64,000 bases of DNA. It comes from DATBLE01 sp963837265 (GTDB lineage: Bacteria; Actinomycetota; Thermoleophilia; Gaiellales; Gaiellaceae). The notes below the pieces were generated by a model. That model was not told the DNA's origin. It saw only the letters and a program-made list of their open reading frames with translations, and made no database searches. The stretch covers positions 1-64,000 of the forward strand of contig CAWIMQ010000006.1 in NCBI GenBank assembly GCA_963837265.1, in the 5' to 3' direction. Of this stretch, positions 1 to 7,765 are shown piece after piece (position 1 is the stretch's first letter; every line of letters starts with the position of its first letter). Made by a program: the position numbers and the translations under genes.

Positions 1-65
1 AGTGTGCCCGGCAAGCGCTCGCCACGGCGAGCCCCGCGCCGAACCGCCTCGCGCCTTTGACAGCT

Positions 66-181
66 TCCGGTGGCCATAGCGGCGGGGGTACACCTCTTCC
101 CATTCCGAACAGAGCAGTTAAGCCCGCCAGCGCCGATGGTACTCGGAGGGCAACCTCCCGGGAGAGTAGGACGCCGCCGGA
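66..181 (+). rRNA. rrf: 5S ribosomal RNA
   Basis: A complete 5S rRNA of about 116 bases. The 5' and 3' ends (TCCGGTGGC and GCCGCCGGA) pair as helix I, and the conserved internal block CCATTCCGAACAGAGCAGTT lies at about 100-119. A strong hairpin follows within ten bases, so this is the distal end of an rRNA operon whose 16S and 23S genes lie before the window. Bases 1-65 are read as the 23S-5S spacer; nothing else is recognisable in them. Confidence 0.95.
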
Positions 182-189
182 TACGTGAC

Positions 190-215
190 GGCCGGAAGTC
201 TCGCGACTTCCGGCC
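190..215 (+). terminator. rRNA operon terminator hairpin
   Basis: Perfect 11-base arms GGCCGGAAGTC and GACTTCCGGCC enclose a TCGC tetraloop directly after the 5S rRNA. The T-run after it is short (GCCGTTT). It is best read as the rRNA operon terminator. Confidence 0.8.
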
Positions 216-267
216 GCTGCCGTTTGGGCATTGCCAGACGAATGAAGCCGTCCTCTTCCGTCTCGGC

Positions 268-1110
268 CTAGGCGGCTCGCAGCTTCTCGCGCCAGTCGGG
301 ATCCAGATCTCTCAGCCGGCGAACGCGCTCTGCGACCGGAGGATGCGTGACGAACATCTTCGCCAGGCCGATCTCGGCGAACGGATTGATCGTGTACAGG
401 GGCTCCGTCGCCGGGCTCGCGCGGAACTCGACGAGCTCGCTCGCCTGCTCGAGCCGGACGAGGGCGTCGGCGAGCCCGTGTGGCGACTCGCAGAGCAGGG
501 CGGCGAGCCGGTCCGCCTCGAACTCTCGCCGCGGCGACAGCAGCAGGTGGACGAACGAGGCGGCGAGCGGTCCGAGGACGTACAGAAGGGCTCGCGACAT
601 GAAGCCGCCGACGCGTGAGAGCTCGATCAGCGACACGGCCAGGACGACGGCGGTCGTCTGCACCAGCACGTCGCGGTTCCGGACGTGCGCGATCTCGTGT
701 GCCACGAGCCCTTCGATCTCCGCCGGAGCGGGAAGCGCCAGCAGCCCGGTGCTCACCGCGAGCACCGAGCCGTCGGCGCTGCGTCCGGCCGAGAGGAGGC
801 GAGGATAGCCGTCGGGGATCAGGTAGAGGCGCGGTTTGATCACGCGGGCCCGGACGGCCAAGCGCTCGACCAGCGAGTGGAGCGCCGGCGCCTCGCCGGG
901 CAGCAGCTCCCGCGCGCCGACCATCCCCATCGCCGCACGGTCGCCGTACCAGTAGGCGCCCGCGCACAGGAGCAGCCCGCAGAACGCGAAGATCGAGCCG
1001 ACGCGGTAGCCGCTCAACCACCAGCCGAGGACGCCGAGCGCGGTGCAGACTCCGAGCAGCAGCCCCCAGGCCTTGGAGACGTTGCGGATCGCCGGCCAGG
1101 CGGCGATCAC
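268..1110 (-). CDS. M48 family (HtpX-like) membrane zinc metalloprotease
   Basis: A 280-residue membrane protease. Two hydrophobic segments lie near the N-terminus (about residues 8-55), followed by the zinc-binding HEIAH motif in GLVAHEIAHVRNRD and the third ligand region RREFEADRLAA. Another hydrophobic stretch lies between the two motifs, as in HtpX/M48B enzymes that degrade misfolded membrane proteins. The open frame continues upstream, but a GTG two bases after the stop of the preceding small gene gives the expected HtpX-like beginning. Coupling to that small gene (gap of 2 bases) and to the phosphatase upstream suggests one transcript. The catalytic residues are intact; the substrate is unknown. 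Confidence 0.85.
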   Translation of the reverse strand: MIAAWPAIRNVSKAWGLLLGVCTALGVLGWWLSGYRVGSIFAFCGLLLCAGAYWYGDRAAMGMVGARELLPGEAPALHSLVERLAVRARVIKPRLYLIPDGYPRLLSAGRSADGSVLAVSTGLLALPAPAEIEGLVAHEIAHVRNRDVLVQTTAVVLAVSLIELSRVGGFMSRALLYVLGPLAASFVHLLLSPRREFEADRLAALLCESPHGLADALVRLEQASELVEFRASPATEPLYTINPFAEIGLAKMFVTHPPVAERVRRLRDLDPDWREKLRAA

Positions 1111-1112
1111 GG

Positions 1113-1361
1113 CTAGGCCTCGTCGTCGCGCTCGTCCTCGGCGAGCCCGCGCGGCGGCCAGTCGGGCTCCGGCGCATCGCAGCGGCTCGAGCAGTGGAGC
1201 GAGGCCACGTTCTGCAAGGGGATCAGGATGTGGCCGTTGAGCTCGACGTGCGCGACATCGTCGATCGCGCAGTACGCCGTGAGCACGCCGTCCTGGTAGT
1301 CGCCGTTCATCAGCGCGACCTCGACCTGCTCGCCCTTGTACTTGCTCGTGTAGTCCTCCAC
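1113..1361 (-). CDS. small conserved hypothetical protein, SH3/Sm-like
   Basis: An 82-residue acidic protein with no recognised family. Residues 8-55 alternate short hydrophobic strands with glycines (GEQVEVALMNGDYQDG), which resembles a small SH3- or Sm-like beta barrel; this is inferred from pattern only. The start is GTG, eight bases after a TAGACT box that overlaps the end of the upstream phosphatase gene, so an internal leaderless promoter is possible. It ends two bases before the M48 protease start, and the two are probably translated together. Confidence 0.65.
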   Translation of the reverse strand: MEDYTSKYKGEQVEVALMNGDYQDGVLTAYCAIDDVAHVELNGHILIPLQNVASLHCSSRCDAPEPDWPPRGLAEDERDDEA

Positions 1362-1367
1362 TCGGGC

Positions 1368-1910
1368 TCAGTCTACTCCGCGAAGCGTGCCGCCCAGGAT
1401 CTCGACCCGGACGACGTGGCAGTTCTCGATGCGGCCGGCACCGTCGATGCCGCATCGGGCCAGCACGACCCGCAGCGGGCCGCCGTGCGAGACGACCAGC
1501 ACCCGCTGGCCGGGATGCGTCTCCGCGATCCGGTGGAGCGCTCCGAGAACGCGATGCGCCAGCTCGTCCTTCGTTTCGGCGTCTCCCCACGGGCCGTCGC
1601 GAGCCTCGGGGAATCGGAAGAGGATCTCGGCGTCGGTCAGGCCTTCCCAGGTGCCGAAGTGGCGCTCCCGCAGGTCAGGGGTCGCGGTTACATCGAGCCC
1701 CCTTCGGCGGGCGACGATCCGCGCCGTCTCGTGGGCGCGGAGAAGGTCGCTCGAGTACACGGCGTCGATCCGCTCACCCGCAAGCTCGTCGGCGAGCGTC
1801 TCGGCTTGCCGGCGACCGGTGTCGTTCAGCGGCGTGTCCGAGTGGCCCTGCACGCGGCGCTGAAGATTCCAGTCGGTCTCGCCGTGCCTGACGAGAAGCA
1901 GGGTGGTCAC
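1368..1910 (-). CDS. histidine phosphatase family protein (phosphoglycerate mutase-like)
   Basis: A 180-residue phosphatase of the phosphoglycerate mutase-like superfamily. The phosphohistidine motif LLVRHGETDWN begins at residue 5 and the second catalytic histidine is in VSHGGPLR near residue 140. The length suits the short, cofactor-independent phosphatases (CobC/PhoE/GpmB-like) rather than dPGM glycolytic enzymes, and a true glycolytic mutase (gpmI) is present elsewhere in the window. The GTG start lies seven bases after a TAGCGT box that overlaps the promoter of the divergent SDR gene. Substrate cannot be assigned. Confidence 0.88.
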   Translation of the reverse strand: MTTLLLVRHGETDWNLQRRVQGHSDTPLNDTGRRQAETLADELAGERIDAVYSSDLLRAHETARIVARRRGLDVTATPDLRERHFGTWEGLTDAEILFRFPEARDGPWGDAETKDELAHRVLGALHRIAETHPGQRVLVVSHGGPLRVVLARCGIDGAGRIENCHVVRVEILGGTLRGVD

Positions 1911-1930
1911 GCGGGATACGCTAGCGAGCC
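1911..1930. promoter_or_regulatory. bidirectional promoter with overlapping -10 boxes
   Basis: The 20-base gap between divergent starts contains TACGCTA at 1917-1923. Read forward, TACGCT sits eight bases before the SDR ATG. Read in reverse, TAGCGT sits seven bases before the phosphatase GTG. Both spacings put transcription starts at or next to the start codon, so both mRNAs should be leaderless. No clear -35 was identified. Confidence 0.6.
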
Positions 1931-2689
1931 ATGGATCTCGGCCTTCGCGACCGCATCTGCGTCGTCACCGGCTCGACCACCGGCATCGGGCTCGAGACGG
2001 CGCGGCTGCTCGCCGCCGAGGGGGCGCGGGTGGTGACGTCGGGACGCCGGGGCCAGGGGCCGGGCGTCGGAGAGGCGATGCACGTCGCGGCCGATCTCGC
2101 GCTTCCGGGTGAGCCCGAACGCCTCGTCGGAGCCGCGACCGCCGAGCTCGGCGCTCTGGACTGCCTGGTGAACAACGTCGGCGTCGCGCGCCAGGCACGG
2201 TTCGAGGAGGTCGCCGACGACGAATGGGAGGAGTACTGGCAACTCAACCTGATGAGCCACGTCCGGGCGATCCGCGCAGCGCTGCCGGCGCTGCGCCGGC
2301 GCGGTGGAGGCTCGATCGTCAACGTCTCCTCGACGGCGGGAAAGCGGCCGTCGACCGGGATGCCGCACTACTCCGTCACCAAGGCCGCCATGCTGTCGCT
2401 GTCGCGGCTCGTCGCCGACCTGTACGCGAAGGACGGGATCCGCTGCAACGCAGTCACGCCCGGGCCGACGGCGACCGACGCGTGGCTCGGCGGCGGCGGC
2501 CTCGCGGACCAGCAGGGCGGCGACCGGGCGGAGGTGCTCGCGAGGGTCGGCGCCGGACGGCCGCTCGGACGGCTAGCCCGCCCGGAGGAGATCGCCGCGG
2601 TGATCGTGTTCCTCTGCTCTGATCGGGCGTCCTACGTGACCGGTGCCGCGTGGAGCGCAGACGGCGGCACCGTCCCGATCATCGTCTGA
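1931..2689 (+). CDS. SDR family NAD(P)-dependent oxidoreductase
   Basis: A 252-residue classical short-chain dehydrogenase/reductase. The cofactor motif TGSTTGIG is at about residues 14-21, NNVG follows near residue 80, the catalytic serine is in VNVSSTAG, and the YxxxK pair is in YSVTK. The C-terminus SYVTGAAWSADGGT is typical of FabG-like members. The start is ATG, eight bases after a TACGCT box. It is monocistronic in context, divergent from a phosphatase and followed by about 350 noncoding bases. Substrate is unknown; FabG-like or sugar/alcohol dehydrogenases are all possible. Confidence 0.9.
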   Translation: MDLGLRDRICVVTGSTTGIGLETARLLAAEGARVVTSGRRGQGPGVGEAMHVAADLALPGEPERLVGAATAELGALDCLVNNVGVARQARFEEVADDEWEEYWQLNLMSHVRAIRAALPALRRRGGGSIVNVSSTAGKRPSTGMPHYSVTKAAMLSLSRLVADLYAKDGIRCNAVTPGPTATDAWLGGGGLADQQGGDRAEVLARVGAGRPLGRLARPEEIAAVIVFLCSDRASYVTGAAWSADGGTVPIIV

Positions 2690-3043
2690 TTCCGGACGCA
2701 TACCGGCTGGAGCGCCGTGCGCCTCGCCCGGCTCGGCTGGGCCGGGTGCCGCGCCGATCGCCATCTTCCGGGCAAGGGCTCACGCCCCGCGATGGCGCTC
2801 CACGTCCTCGTGCGGTGGGGCGCAGTCGCCGGGCCTCGGGCCCCGGGGGCAGCGAAATCGGCACACAATTGCCACGCGGCCGCGCGGCCGTGCAGCGGGT
2901 CGGCCGGGTATCGTCGCCTCCGAGGGCGGCGGGAGGCTTCCCCACCCAGGGTGGGGGTCTTTCGCCGGCGGCCTGGTCGACGCGTCCGTCTGGGTGGGCG
3001 CGCCGGCCGGGAGGCGCCGCTCCAGCGACTACTCTGGAGCGCG
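2690..3043. other. intergenic region with one hairpin
   Basis: About 350 bases without a convincing gene. A GC hairpin (CCCCACCC at 2940-2947 against GGGTGGGG at 2949-2956) followed by GTCTTTC could end the SDR transcript, although it lies 250 bases downstream. A TACTCT box at 3030-3035 sits eight bases before the dgt start. Long open frames crossing this region are shadows of dgt and dnaG. Confidence 0.5.
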
Positions 3044-3997
3044 ATGCCCGAGCTGGCCGGGAGAGTTGCCGACTCCTTCGAGGCGTTCGTGCGGGAGCAC
3101 GAGGACGCCTGGCTCTCTCCTCGTGCCGTGCGCTCGTACGAGACACGGGGGCGGGAACGCGACGAGGAGCTCTGCCGCGTGCGGACGCCCTTCCAGCGCG
3201 ACCGCGACCGCATCGTCCACTCGAAGCCGTTCCGCAGGCTGAAGGGGAAGACGCAGGTCTTCATCGACCCCCAGGGCGACCACTACCGCACGCGGATGAC
3301 GCACACGCTGGAGACGTCGGCGATCTCGCGCGTCGTGGCCAGGGCGCTACGGTTGAACGAGGATCTGACGGAGGCGGTCGGGCTCGGTCACGATCTCGGC
3401 CACACGCCGTTCGGCCACGCGGGCGAGGACGCTCTCGACCGCGCGTTGGAGGCGCGGTTCGGCATCCGCTTCAGACACCACGAGCAGTCATACCGGGTCG
3501 CCCGCTCGCTCAACCTCACGCACGAGGTCTGCGAGGGGATCCTCACCCACACGGGCCCGACCGAGCCGTCGACGCTCGAGGGGAGGATCGTCAGGCTCGT
3601 CGACCGGGTCGCCTACATCAACCACGACATCGACGACGCGATTCGCTACGGGCTGCTCCACGAGGACGACCTGCCGCGTGTGGAGATCGCGCTGCTCGGG
3701 CCCACCGGCGCACGGCGCATCGACCGGCTCGTCCACGACCTCGTCGAGACCTCGGCTGCGGCCGGCGACATCCGCCAGAGCGACGAGATCGGCATGGCCA
3801 TGCACCGGCTCCGGGACTTCATGTTCGAGCGTGTCTACCTGGCCGACCACGCGAGGAAGGAGCACCGTCGTGCCCACGAGACGATCGAGCGGATCGTGGC
3901 TCACCTCGCCGGCCGCGGCGACTCCGCGAGCGAGATCGTCGAGTACGTGGCCGGGATGACCGACCGCTTCGCGCTCGCGTACGCTGCGGAGCTCTGA
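3044..3997 (+). CDS. dgt: deoxyguanosinetriphosphate triphosphohydrolase-like HD-domain protein
   Basis: A 317-residue HD-domain dNTP triphosphohydrolase, which splits dNTPs to deoxynucleoside and triphosphate. The family signature RDRDRIVHSKPFRRLKGKTQ is followed by RTRMTHTLE and the metal-binding GLGHDLGHTPFGHAGE; a later VDRVAYINHDIDD supplies the last ligand region. The first ATG giving a normal N-terminus is at 3044, preceded by TACTCT-N8, so it may be leaderless. Its stop TGA shares a base with the dnaG start, a gene order common in actinobacteria. The length is that of the short type (about 320-400 residues). Confidence 0.92.
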   Translation: MPELAGRVADSFEAFVREHEDAWLSPRAVRSYETRGRERDEELCRVRTPFQRDRDRIVHSKPFRRLKGKTQVFIDPQGDHYRTRMTHTLETSAISRVVARALRLNEDLTEAVGLGHDLGHTPFGHAGEDALDRALEARFGIRFRHHEQSYRVARSLNLTHEVCEGILTHTGPTEPSTLEGRIVRLVDRVAYINHDIDDAIRYGLLHEDDLPRVEIALLGPTGARRIDRLVHDLVETSAAAGDIRQSDEIGMAMHRLRDFMFERVYLADHARKEHRRAHETIERIVAHLAGRGDSASEIVEYVAGMTDRFALAYAAEL

Positions 3998-5649
3998 TGG
4001 CACGGATCCAGGACTCGTCGGTCGAGGCGGTCAAGGCGGCGGCCGACATCGTTACGCTGGTCGAGGGCTACACGCGGCTGCGCAAGTCGGGCGCCCGCTA
4101 CGTCGGCCTCTGCCCGTTCCACCAGGAGAAGACTCCGAGCTTCGGCGTCTCGCCCGACCGCGGCACGTTCAAGTGCTTCGGCTGCGGGGAAGGAGGCGAC
4201 GCGATCTCGTTCGTCGAGAGGCAGGAGAACCTCGACTTCGTCGGCGCGATCGAGTGGCTTGCCGACCGCTTCGGCGTCCGGCTCGAGTACGAGGAGACCT
4301 CACCCGACCAGGACCGCGCGCGCCGGCGGCGCGAGCGGCTCTTCCAGCTCCTCGACCGCGCCGCGACCTTCTACGAGCGCCACCTGTGGGAGTCCGAGAC
4401 CGGGGCCTTCGCGCGCGACTATCTGGCCTCCCGCGGGCTCGGAGAGGAGATCTGTCGCGAGTTCCGTCTCGGGCTCGCGCCCGGCGGCGCCGCGCTCGCC
4501 CGCGCGGCGGTCGGCCAGGGCTTCACGGCAGACGAGCTCGCCGGCGCCGGCCTGGTCAACCGCCGGGGAGGCGACTACTTCTCCCGCCGGCTGCTCTTTC
4601 CGCTCGCCGATGCCCGGGGGCGCGTCCGGGGCTTCCAGGCGCGCCTCCTCTACGACGACGACCCGCTCCGGGCGAAGTACGTGAACTCGCCCGAGGGCGA
4701 CCTCTTCCGAAAAGGCGACATCCTCTACGGCCTCGAGCTCGCCCGGTCGGCGATCGCGAAGCAGGACCGCGCGGTGATCGTCGAGGGCAACACCGACGCG
4801 ATCGCCCTCCGGCAAGCGGGGTTCGAGCCGGTGGTCGCGGCGATGGGCACGGCCCTCACGGAGCAGCACCTGCGGGAGCTCTCCCGCCTGACGAAGCGGC
4901 TGTCGCTCTGCTTCGACGCCGATGCCGCCGGCCAGGACGCGACGCTGCGCGGGATGGCGCTCGCGGCCGCACAGGGGTTCGACATCCGCGTCGTCTCCCT
5001 CGCGGCAGGCACCGACCCCGCCGACGACCCGGCGGCGTTCGAGACCGGGCTTGCCGGCGCGGAGGACTATCTGCCTTACCGCGTCCGGATCGAGATCGAG
5101 CGTCTGCTGCCCGACCGCGAGCGCGCGTTCGAACGGGTTCGCGAGGTGCTCGCCCCGTTCCACGACTCGCCCGAGCGCCAGGACGCGGTCCGCCTGGCGG
5201 CCGACCGGCTCGGGCTCCCGGCCGGCCTGCAGGCGGGCCTCGCCCCGGCGGCGCGCGCCCGCACCGGAACGCTCTCGACGAAGGTGCTCGAAGCCGGCGT
5301 GCGGCAGGAGCGCGACGCGCTGGCTGGGGTCCTCGCCCACACGCAGCTGACGCCGCTCCTCGCGGAGCTGACGCCGGAGCACTTCGACCTCGAGCTGCAC
5401 CGCCGTGTGCGGGAGTGCCTGCTCGAGCCCGGCCCCGCGGCCGATCGCGACCTCGTCGCGGCGCTCGCGGAGCTCGACGCCCGCGCCGCCGACGAGGCAA
5501 TCGACGAGAGCACCGCCAAGGAGCTGCTCCTGCGCCTACGCGAGCGCGCGCTCCGCCGGGAGCTCGCCGGCTGCGACGACGCCCTCCGCATCAAGGAGCT
5601 TCAAACCTCGCTGGGCAAGCTTCGCGAGCGCATCGGCAGCCTCTCCTAG
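3997..5649 (+). CDS. dnaG: DNA primase
   Basis: A 550-residue primase that makes RNA primers for replication. The N-terminal CHC2 zinc ribbon is intact, with C39, H42, C60 and C63 in CPFH...CFGC. The TOPRIM core follows with VIVEGNTDAIAL and the acidic CFDADAAGQDAT. The C-terminal third resembles a DnaB-binding helical region (FDLELHRRVRE). ATG 3997 overlaps the dgt stop (TGATG), indicating translational coupling. Bacterial DnaG proteins are usually 580-650 residues, so this one is slightly compact. Confidence 0.95.
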   Translation: MARIQDSSVEAVKAAADIVTLVEGYTRLRKSGARYVGLCPFHQEKTPSFGVSPDRGTFKCFGCGEGGDAISFVERQENLDFVGAIEWLADRFGVRLEYEETSPDQDRARRRRERLFQLLDRAATFYERHLWESETGAFARDYLASRGLGEEICREFRLGLAPGGAALARAAVGQGFTADELAGAGLVNRRGGDYFSRRLLFPLADARGRVRGFQARLLYDDDPLRAKYVNSPEGDLFRKGDILYGLELARSAIAKQDRAVIVEGNTDAIALRQAGFEPVVAAMGTALTEQHLRELSRLTKRLSLCFDADAAGQDATLRGMALAAAQGFDIRVVSLAAGTDPADDPAAFETGLAGAEDYLPYRVRIEIERLLPDRERAFERVREVLAPFHDSPERQDAVRLAADRLGLPAGLQAGLAPAARARTGTLSTKVLEAGVRQERDALAGVLAHTQLTPLLAELTPEHFDLELHRRVRECLLEPGPAADRDLVAALAELDARAADEAIDESTAKELLLRLRERALRRELAGCDDALRIKELQTSLGKLRERIGSLS

Positions 5650-5793
5650 ATGCCGGTCGTCGCCAGGGTGCAGTCGACCGCTCGCGGAAGCCGGGCGGGT
5701 CACCATGGTGGCCGACGGGGGCGGCGCTCGATCGCAGCCCGAGCGAACGTCCACGTGGCGAGCACGGGACGCCGGAACGCGACGGCGGCGCGC

Positions 5794-5799
5794 TACGCT
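5794..5799 (+). promoter_or_regulatory. -10 box for the thi operon
   Basis: TACGCT lies seven bases upstream of the predicted first base of the TPP aptamer. No convincing -35 element was found. Confidence 0.45.
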
Positions 5800-5800
5800 G

Positions 5801-5890
5801 TGTCCGCGGGAGCCTCTGGACGGGGGCTGAGAGGCGGCCACGAGGCCGCGACCGCCGAACCTGATCTGGGTCATGCCAGCGAAGGAAGGG
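5801..5890 (+). promoter_or_regulatory. TPP riboswitch (THI element)
   Basis: The aptamer hallmarks are present in order: GGGGGCTGAGAG at about 5822-5833 and AACCTGATCTGGGTCATGCC near 5859-5878, followed by AGCGAAGGAAGGGG. These are the conserved pyrimidine- and pyrophosphate-binding segments of thiamine pyrophosphate riboswitches. The final AAGGAAGGGG also contains the ribosome-binding site of thiG three bases before its ATG. TPP binding would therefore be expected to hide the Shine-Dalgarno and block translation. No separate intrinsic terminator lies between aptamer and gene. Confidence 0.95.
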
Positions 5891-5893
5891 GAT

Positions 5894-6667
5894 ATGGAGG
5901 ATTCGCTCGTCATCGCCGGTCGCGAGCTCCGGTCGCGGCTGATCACCGGCACCGGCAAGTACCCCTCGCCCGAGGCCATGCGCGACGCCGTGCTCGCCTC
6001 CGGCTGCGAGCTCGTCACCGTCGCCGTCGGCCGCATCGACCTCGACACGATCGGCGAGGCGATCACCGACTACCTGCCGGACGAGGTCACGCTTCTCCCG
6101 AACACGGCCGGATCGCCGACCGCCGACGAGGCGGTGCGGATCGCGCGGCTCGCGCGCGCAGGAGGCCTGCCCGACTGGATCAAGCTCGAGGTCATCCCGG
6201 ACCCGCGCTGGTTGTTGCCCGATCCGGTCGAGACGCTGCGGGCGGCCGAGCTTCTCGTCGAGGACGGTTTTACCGTGCTGGCCTACGTGCTCCCGGACCC
6301 CGTCCTCCAGAAGAAGCTCGAAGCCGCCGGGTGCGCCGCGGTCATGCCGCTCGCCGCCCCGATCGGCAGCGGCCGCGGGTTGAAGCTGCGGCACACGATC
6401 GAGATCATGGTCGAGCAGGCCGAGGTGCCGGTCGTCGTCGACGCGGGGCTCGGCGCCCCTTCGCACGCGGCCGAGTGCATGGAGCTGGGCGCGGACGCGG
6501 TGCTCGTCAACACCGCCATCGCCCGTGCGGGCGATCCTGCCGAGATGGCGCGCGCGTTCAGGCTCGGCGTCGAGGCGGGACGGGCCGCTCGGCTCGCCGG
6601 GCTGATCGAGGAAGGCGAGACGGCGGAGGCGTCGAGCCCCCTCGGCGGGCTCGCCGCCCGCTCGTGA
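5894..6667 (+). CDS. thiG: thiazole synthase ThiG
   Basis: A 257-residue thiazole synthase that condenses DXP, dehydroglycine and the ThiS thiocarboxylate to make the thiazole moiety of thiamine. The N-terminal LITGTGKYPSPEAM, the Schiff-base lysine in WIKLEVIPDPRWLLPD and the C-terminal VDAGLGAPSHAAE and DAVLVNTAIARA are characteristic. An in-frame ATG at 5873 lies inside the riboswitch aptamer, so ATG 5894 after AAGGAAGGGG is preferred. Its TGA overlaps the GTG of thiS. Confidence 0.95.
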   Translation: MEDSLVIAGRELRSRLITGTGKYPSPEAMRDAVLASGCELVTVAVGRIDLDTIGEAITDYLPDEVTLLPNTAGSPTADEAVRIARLARAGGLPDWIKLEVIPDPRWLLPDPVETLRAAELLVEDGFTVLAYVLPDPVLQKKLEAAGCAAVMPLAAPIGSGRGLKLRHTIEIMVEQAEVPVVVDAGLGAPSHAAECMELGADAVLVNTAIARAGDPAEMARAFRLGVEAGRAARLAGLIEEGETAEASSPLGGLAARS

Positions 6668-6942
6668 GAGACGAAGCCGAGTACGAAGGCGCCGGCGAAG
6701 CTGAGCGCCTTGGTGCGGGGCGATGTCGTGACGCCGAAGGCGTCACCGTCACCGTCAACGGACGTCCGGAGGCGGCGGCGCCGGGCGAGACGGTCGAGTC
6801 GCTGCTCGATCGTCTCGGGCTCGCGGCCCGGTATGCGCTGGTCGAGCGGAACGGCGAGCCGGTAGAGCGCGGACGCTACGGACAGACCGCGCTCGAGGAC
6901 GGGGACTCGCTCGTCGTCGCCCGTCCGGTCGCGGGTGGATAG
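6664..6942 (+). CDS. thiS: sulfur carrier protein ThiS
   Basis: The C-terminal 66 residues are a normal ThiS: beta-grasp VTVTVNGRPEAA, then LVERNGEPV and the obligatory C-terminal Gly-Gly that is adenylated and thiocarboxylated. The frame has no ATG or TTG before the domain. The only plausible start is GTG 6664, overlapping the thiG stop (GTGA), which adds about 27 residues (RDEAEYEGAGEAERLG...) not usual in ThiS. The product would be 92 residues. It overlaps thiE by 8 bases, so translation of all three is coupled. Confidence 0.88.
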   Translation: MRDEAEYEGAGEAERLGAGRCRDAEGVTVTVNGRPEAAAPGETVESLLDRLGLAARYALVERNGEPVERGRYGQTALEDGDSLVVARPVAGG

Positions 6943-7516
6943 CAGGCTCTATCTGATCACGCCGGCGCGGCCCGACCTCGCCGTCTTTCTCGAGGCTGCG
7001 GTGCGGGGTGGAGTGGACCTCGTCCAGATCCGCGAGAAGACGCTGGACGACCGCGCGCTCCTCTCCGTCCTCGCGGAGGCGCGAGACGTGACCCGGCGGC
7101 TCGGAGTGCCGCTCGTCGTGAACGACCGGCCCGACCTCGCCAGGCTCGTCGAGGCCGACTACGTCCACGTCGGCCAGGACGACCTCCCCGTTCCCGCCGC
7201 ACGGAGCTTCGGCCTCGCCGTCGGCGAGTCGACGCACGCCCCCGCCGAGCTCGACGCAACCGAGGCCGACTACGCCGGCGTCGGCCCCGTGTACGCCACC
7301 CCGACGAAGAAGGGGCGACCCGCAACCGGGCTCGAGTACGTGCGCTACGCCGCCGCGCACGCGTCCGTTCCCTGGTTCGCGATCGGCGGCATCGACCCGA
7401 CCAACGTCCGCGAGGTCGTCGCGGCCGGCGCCGACCGGATCGCCGTCGTCCGGGCGATCGGCGATGCAGTCGACCCCGAGCGGTCCGCCGCCGAGCTGCG
7501 GGCGATCCTGCCCTGA
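6935..7516 (+). CDS. thiE: thiamine-phosphate synthase
   Basis: A 193-residue TIM-barrel enzyme joining the thiazole and HMP moieties to form thiamine phosphate. Visible motifs are DLVQIREKTLDDR (pyrophosphate-contacting), LVVNDRPDLA, DYVHVGQDDLP, GPVYATPTKKGRPATGL and WFAIGGIDPTN. The GTG start lies inside the last codons of thiS. It is slightly shorter than the common 205-220 residues but has all the motifs. It belongs to the TPP-riboswitch operon. Confidence 0.93.
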   Translation: MDSRLYLITPARPDLAVFLEAAVRGGVDLVQIREKTLDDRALLSVLAEARDVTRRLGVPLVVNDRPDLARLVEADYVHVGQDDLPVPAARSFGLAVGESTHAPAELDATEADYAGVGPVYATPTKKGRPATGLEYVRYAAAHASVPWFAIGGIDPTNVREVVAAGADRIAVVRAIGDAVDPERSAAELRAILP

Positions 7517-7553
7517 CGGTCGCTAGGATGGTGGCCGGCCGCCTGGCAGCCGA

Positions 7554-7628
<75 letters not shown>

Positions 7629-7765
7629 GGTCGCGCGGGGCTCGCCCGGGCCTCGCAAGGGCACGCCCGCCGGGCCGACTCCGTCGGCGAGCGGATCGGC
7701 CTACGCTCCGCTACTCTCGGCGCGTCAGCCGCGCCGTTTCCGGGCGGCTTCCCCCTGGTCGTTTC

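Noticed and set aside
1368..1910. Histidine phosphatase as the glycolytic phosphoglycerate mutase
   Set aside because: Its length (180 residues) and motif spacing fit small phosphatases, and a bona fide GpmI lies in the glycolytic operon.
2650..5649. A 999-codon open frame covering dgt and dnaG
   Set aside because: Only the part from 3997 on (dnaG) shows protein motifs. The upstream part is the antiphase of dgt, low in sense and rich in Arg/Pro, typical of shadow frames in GC-rich DNA.
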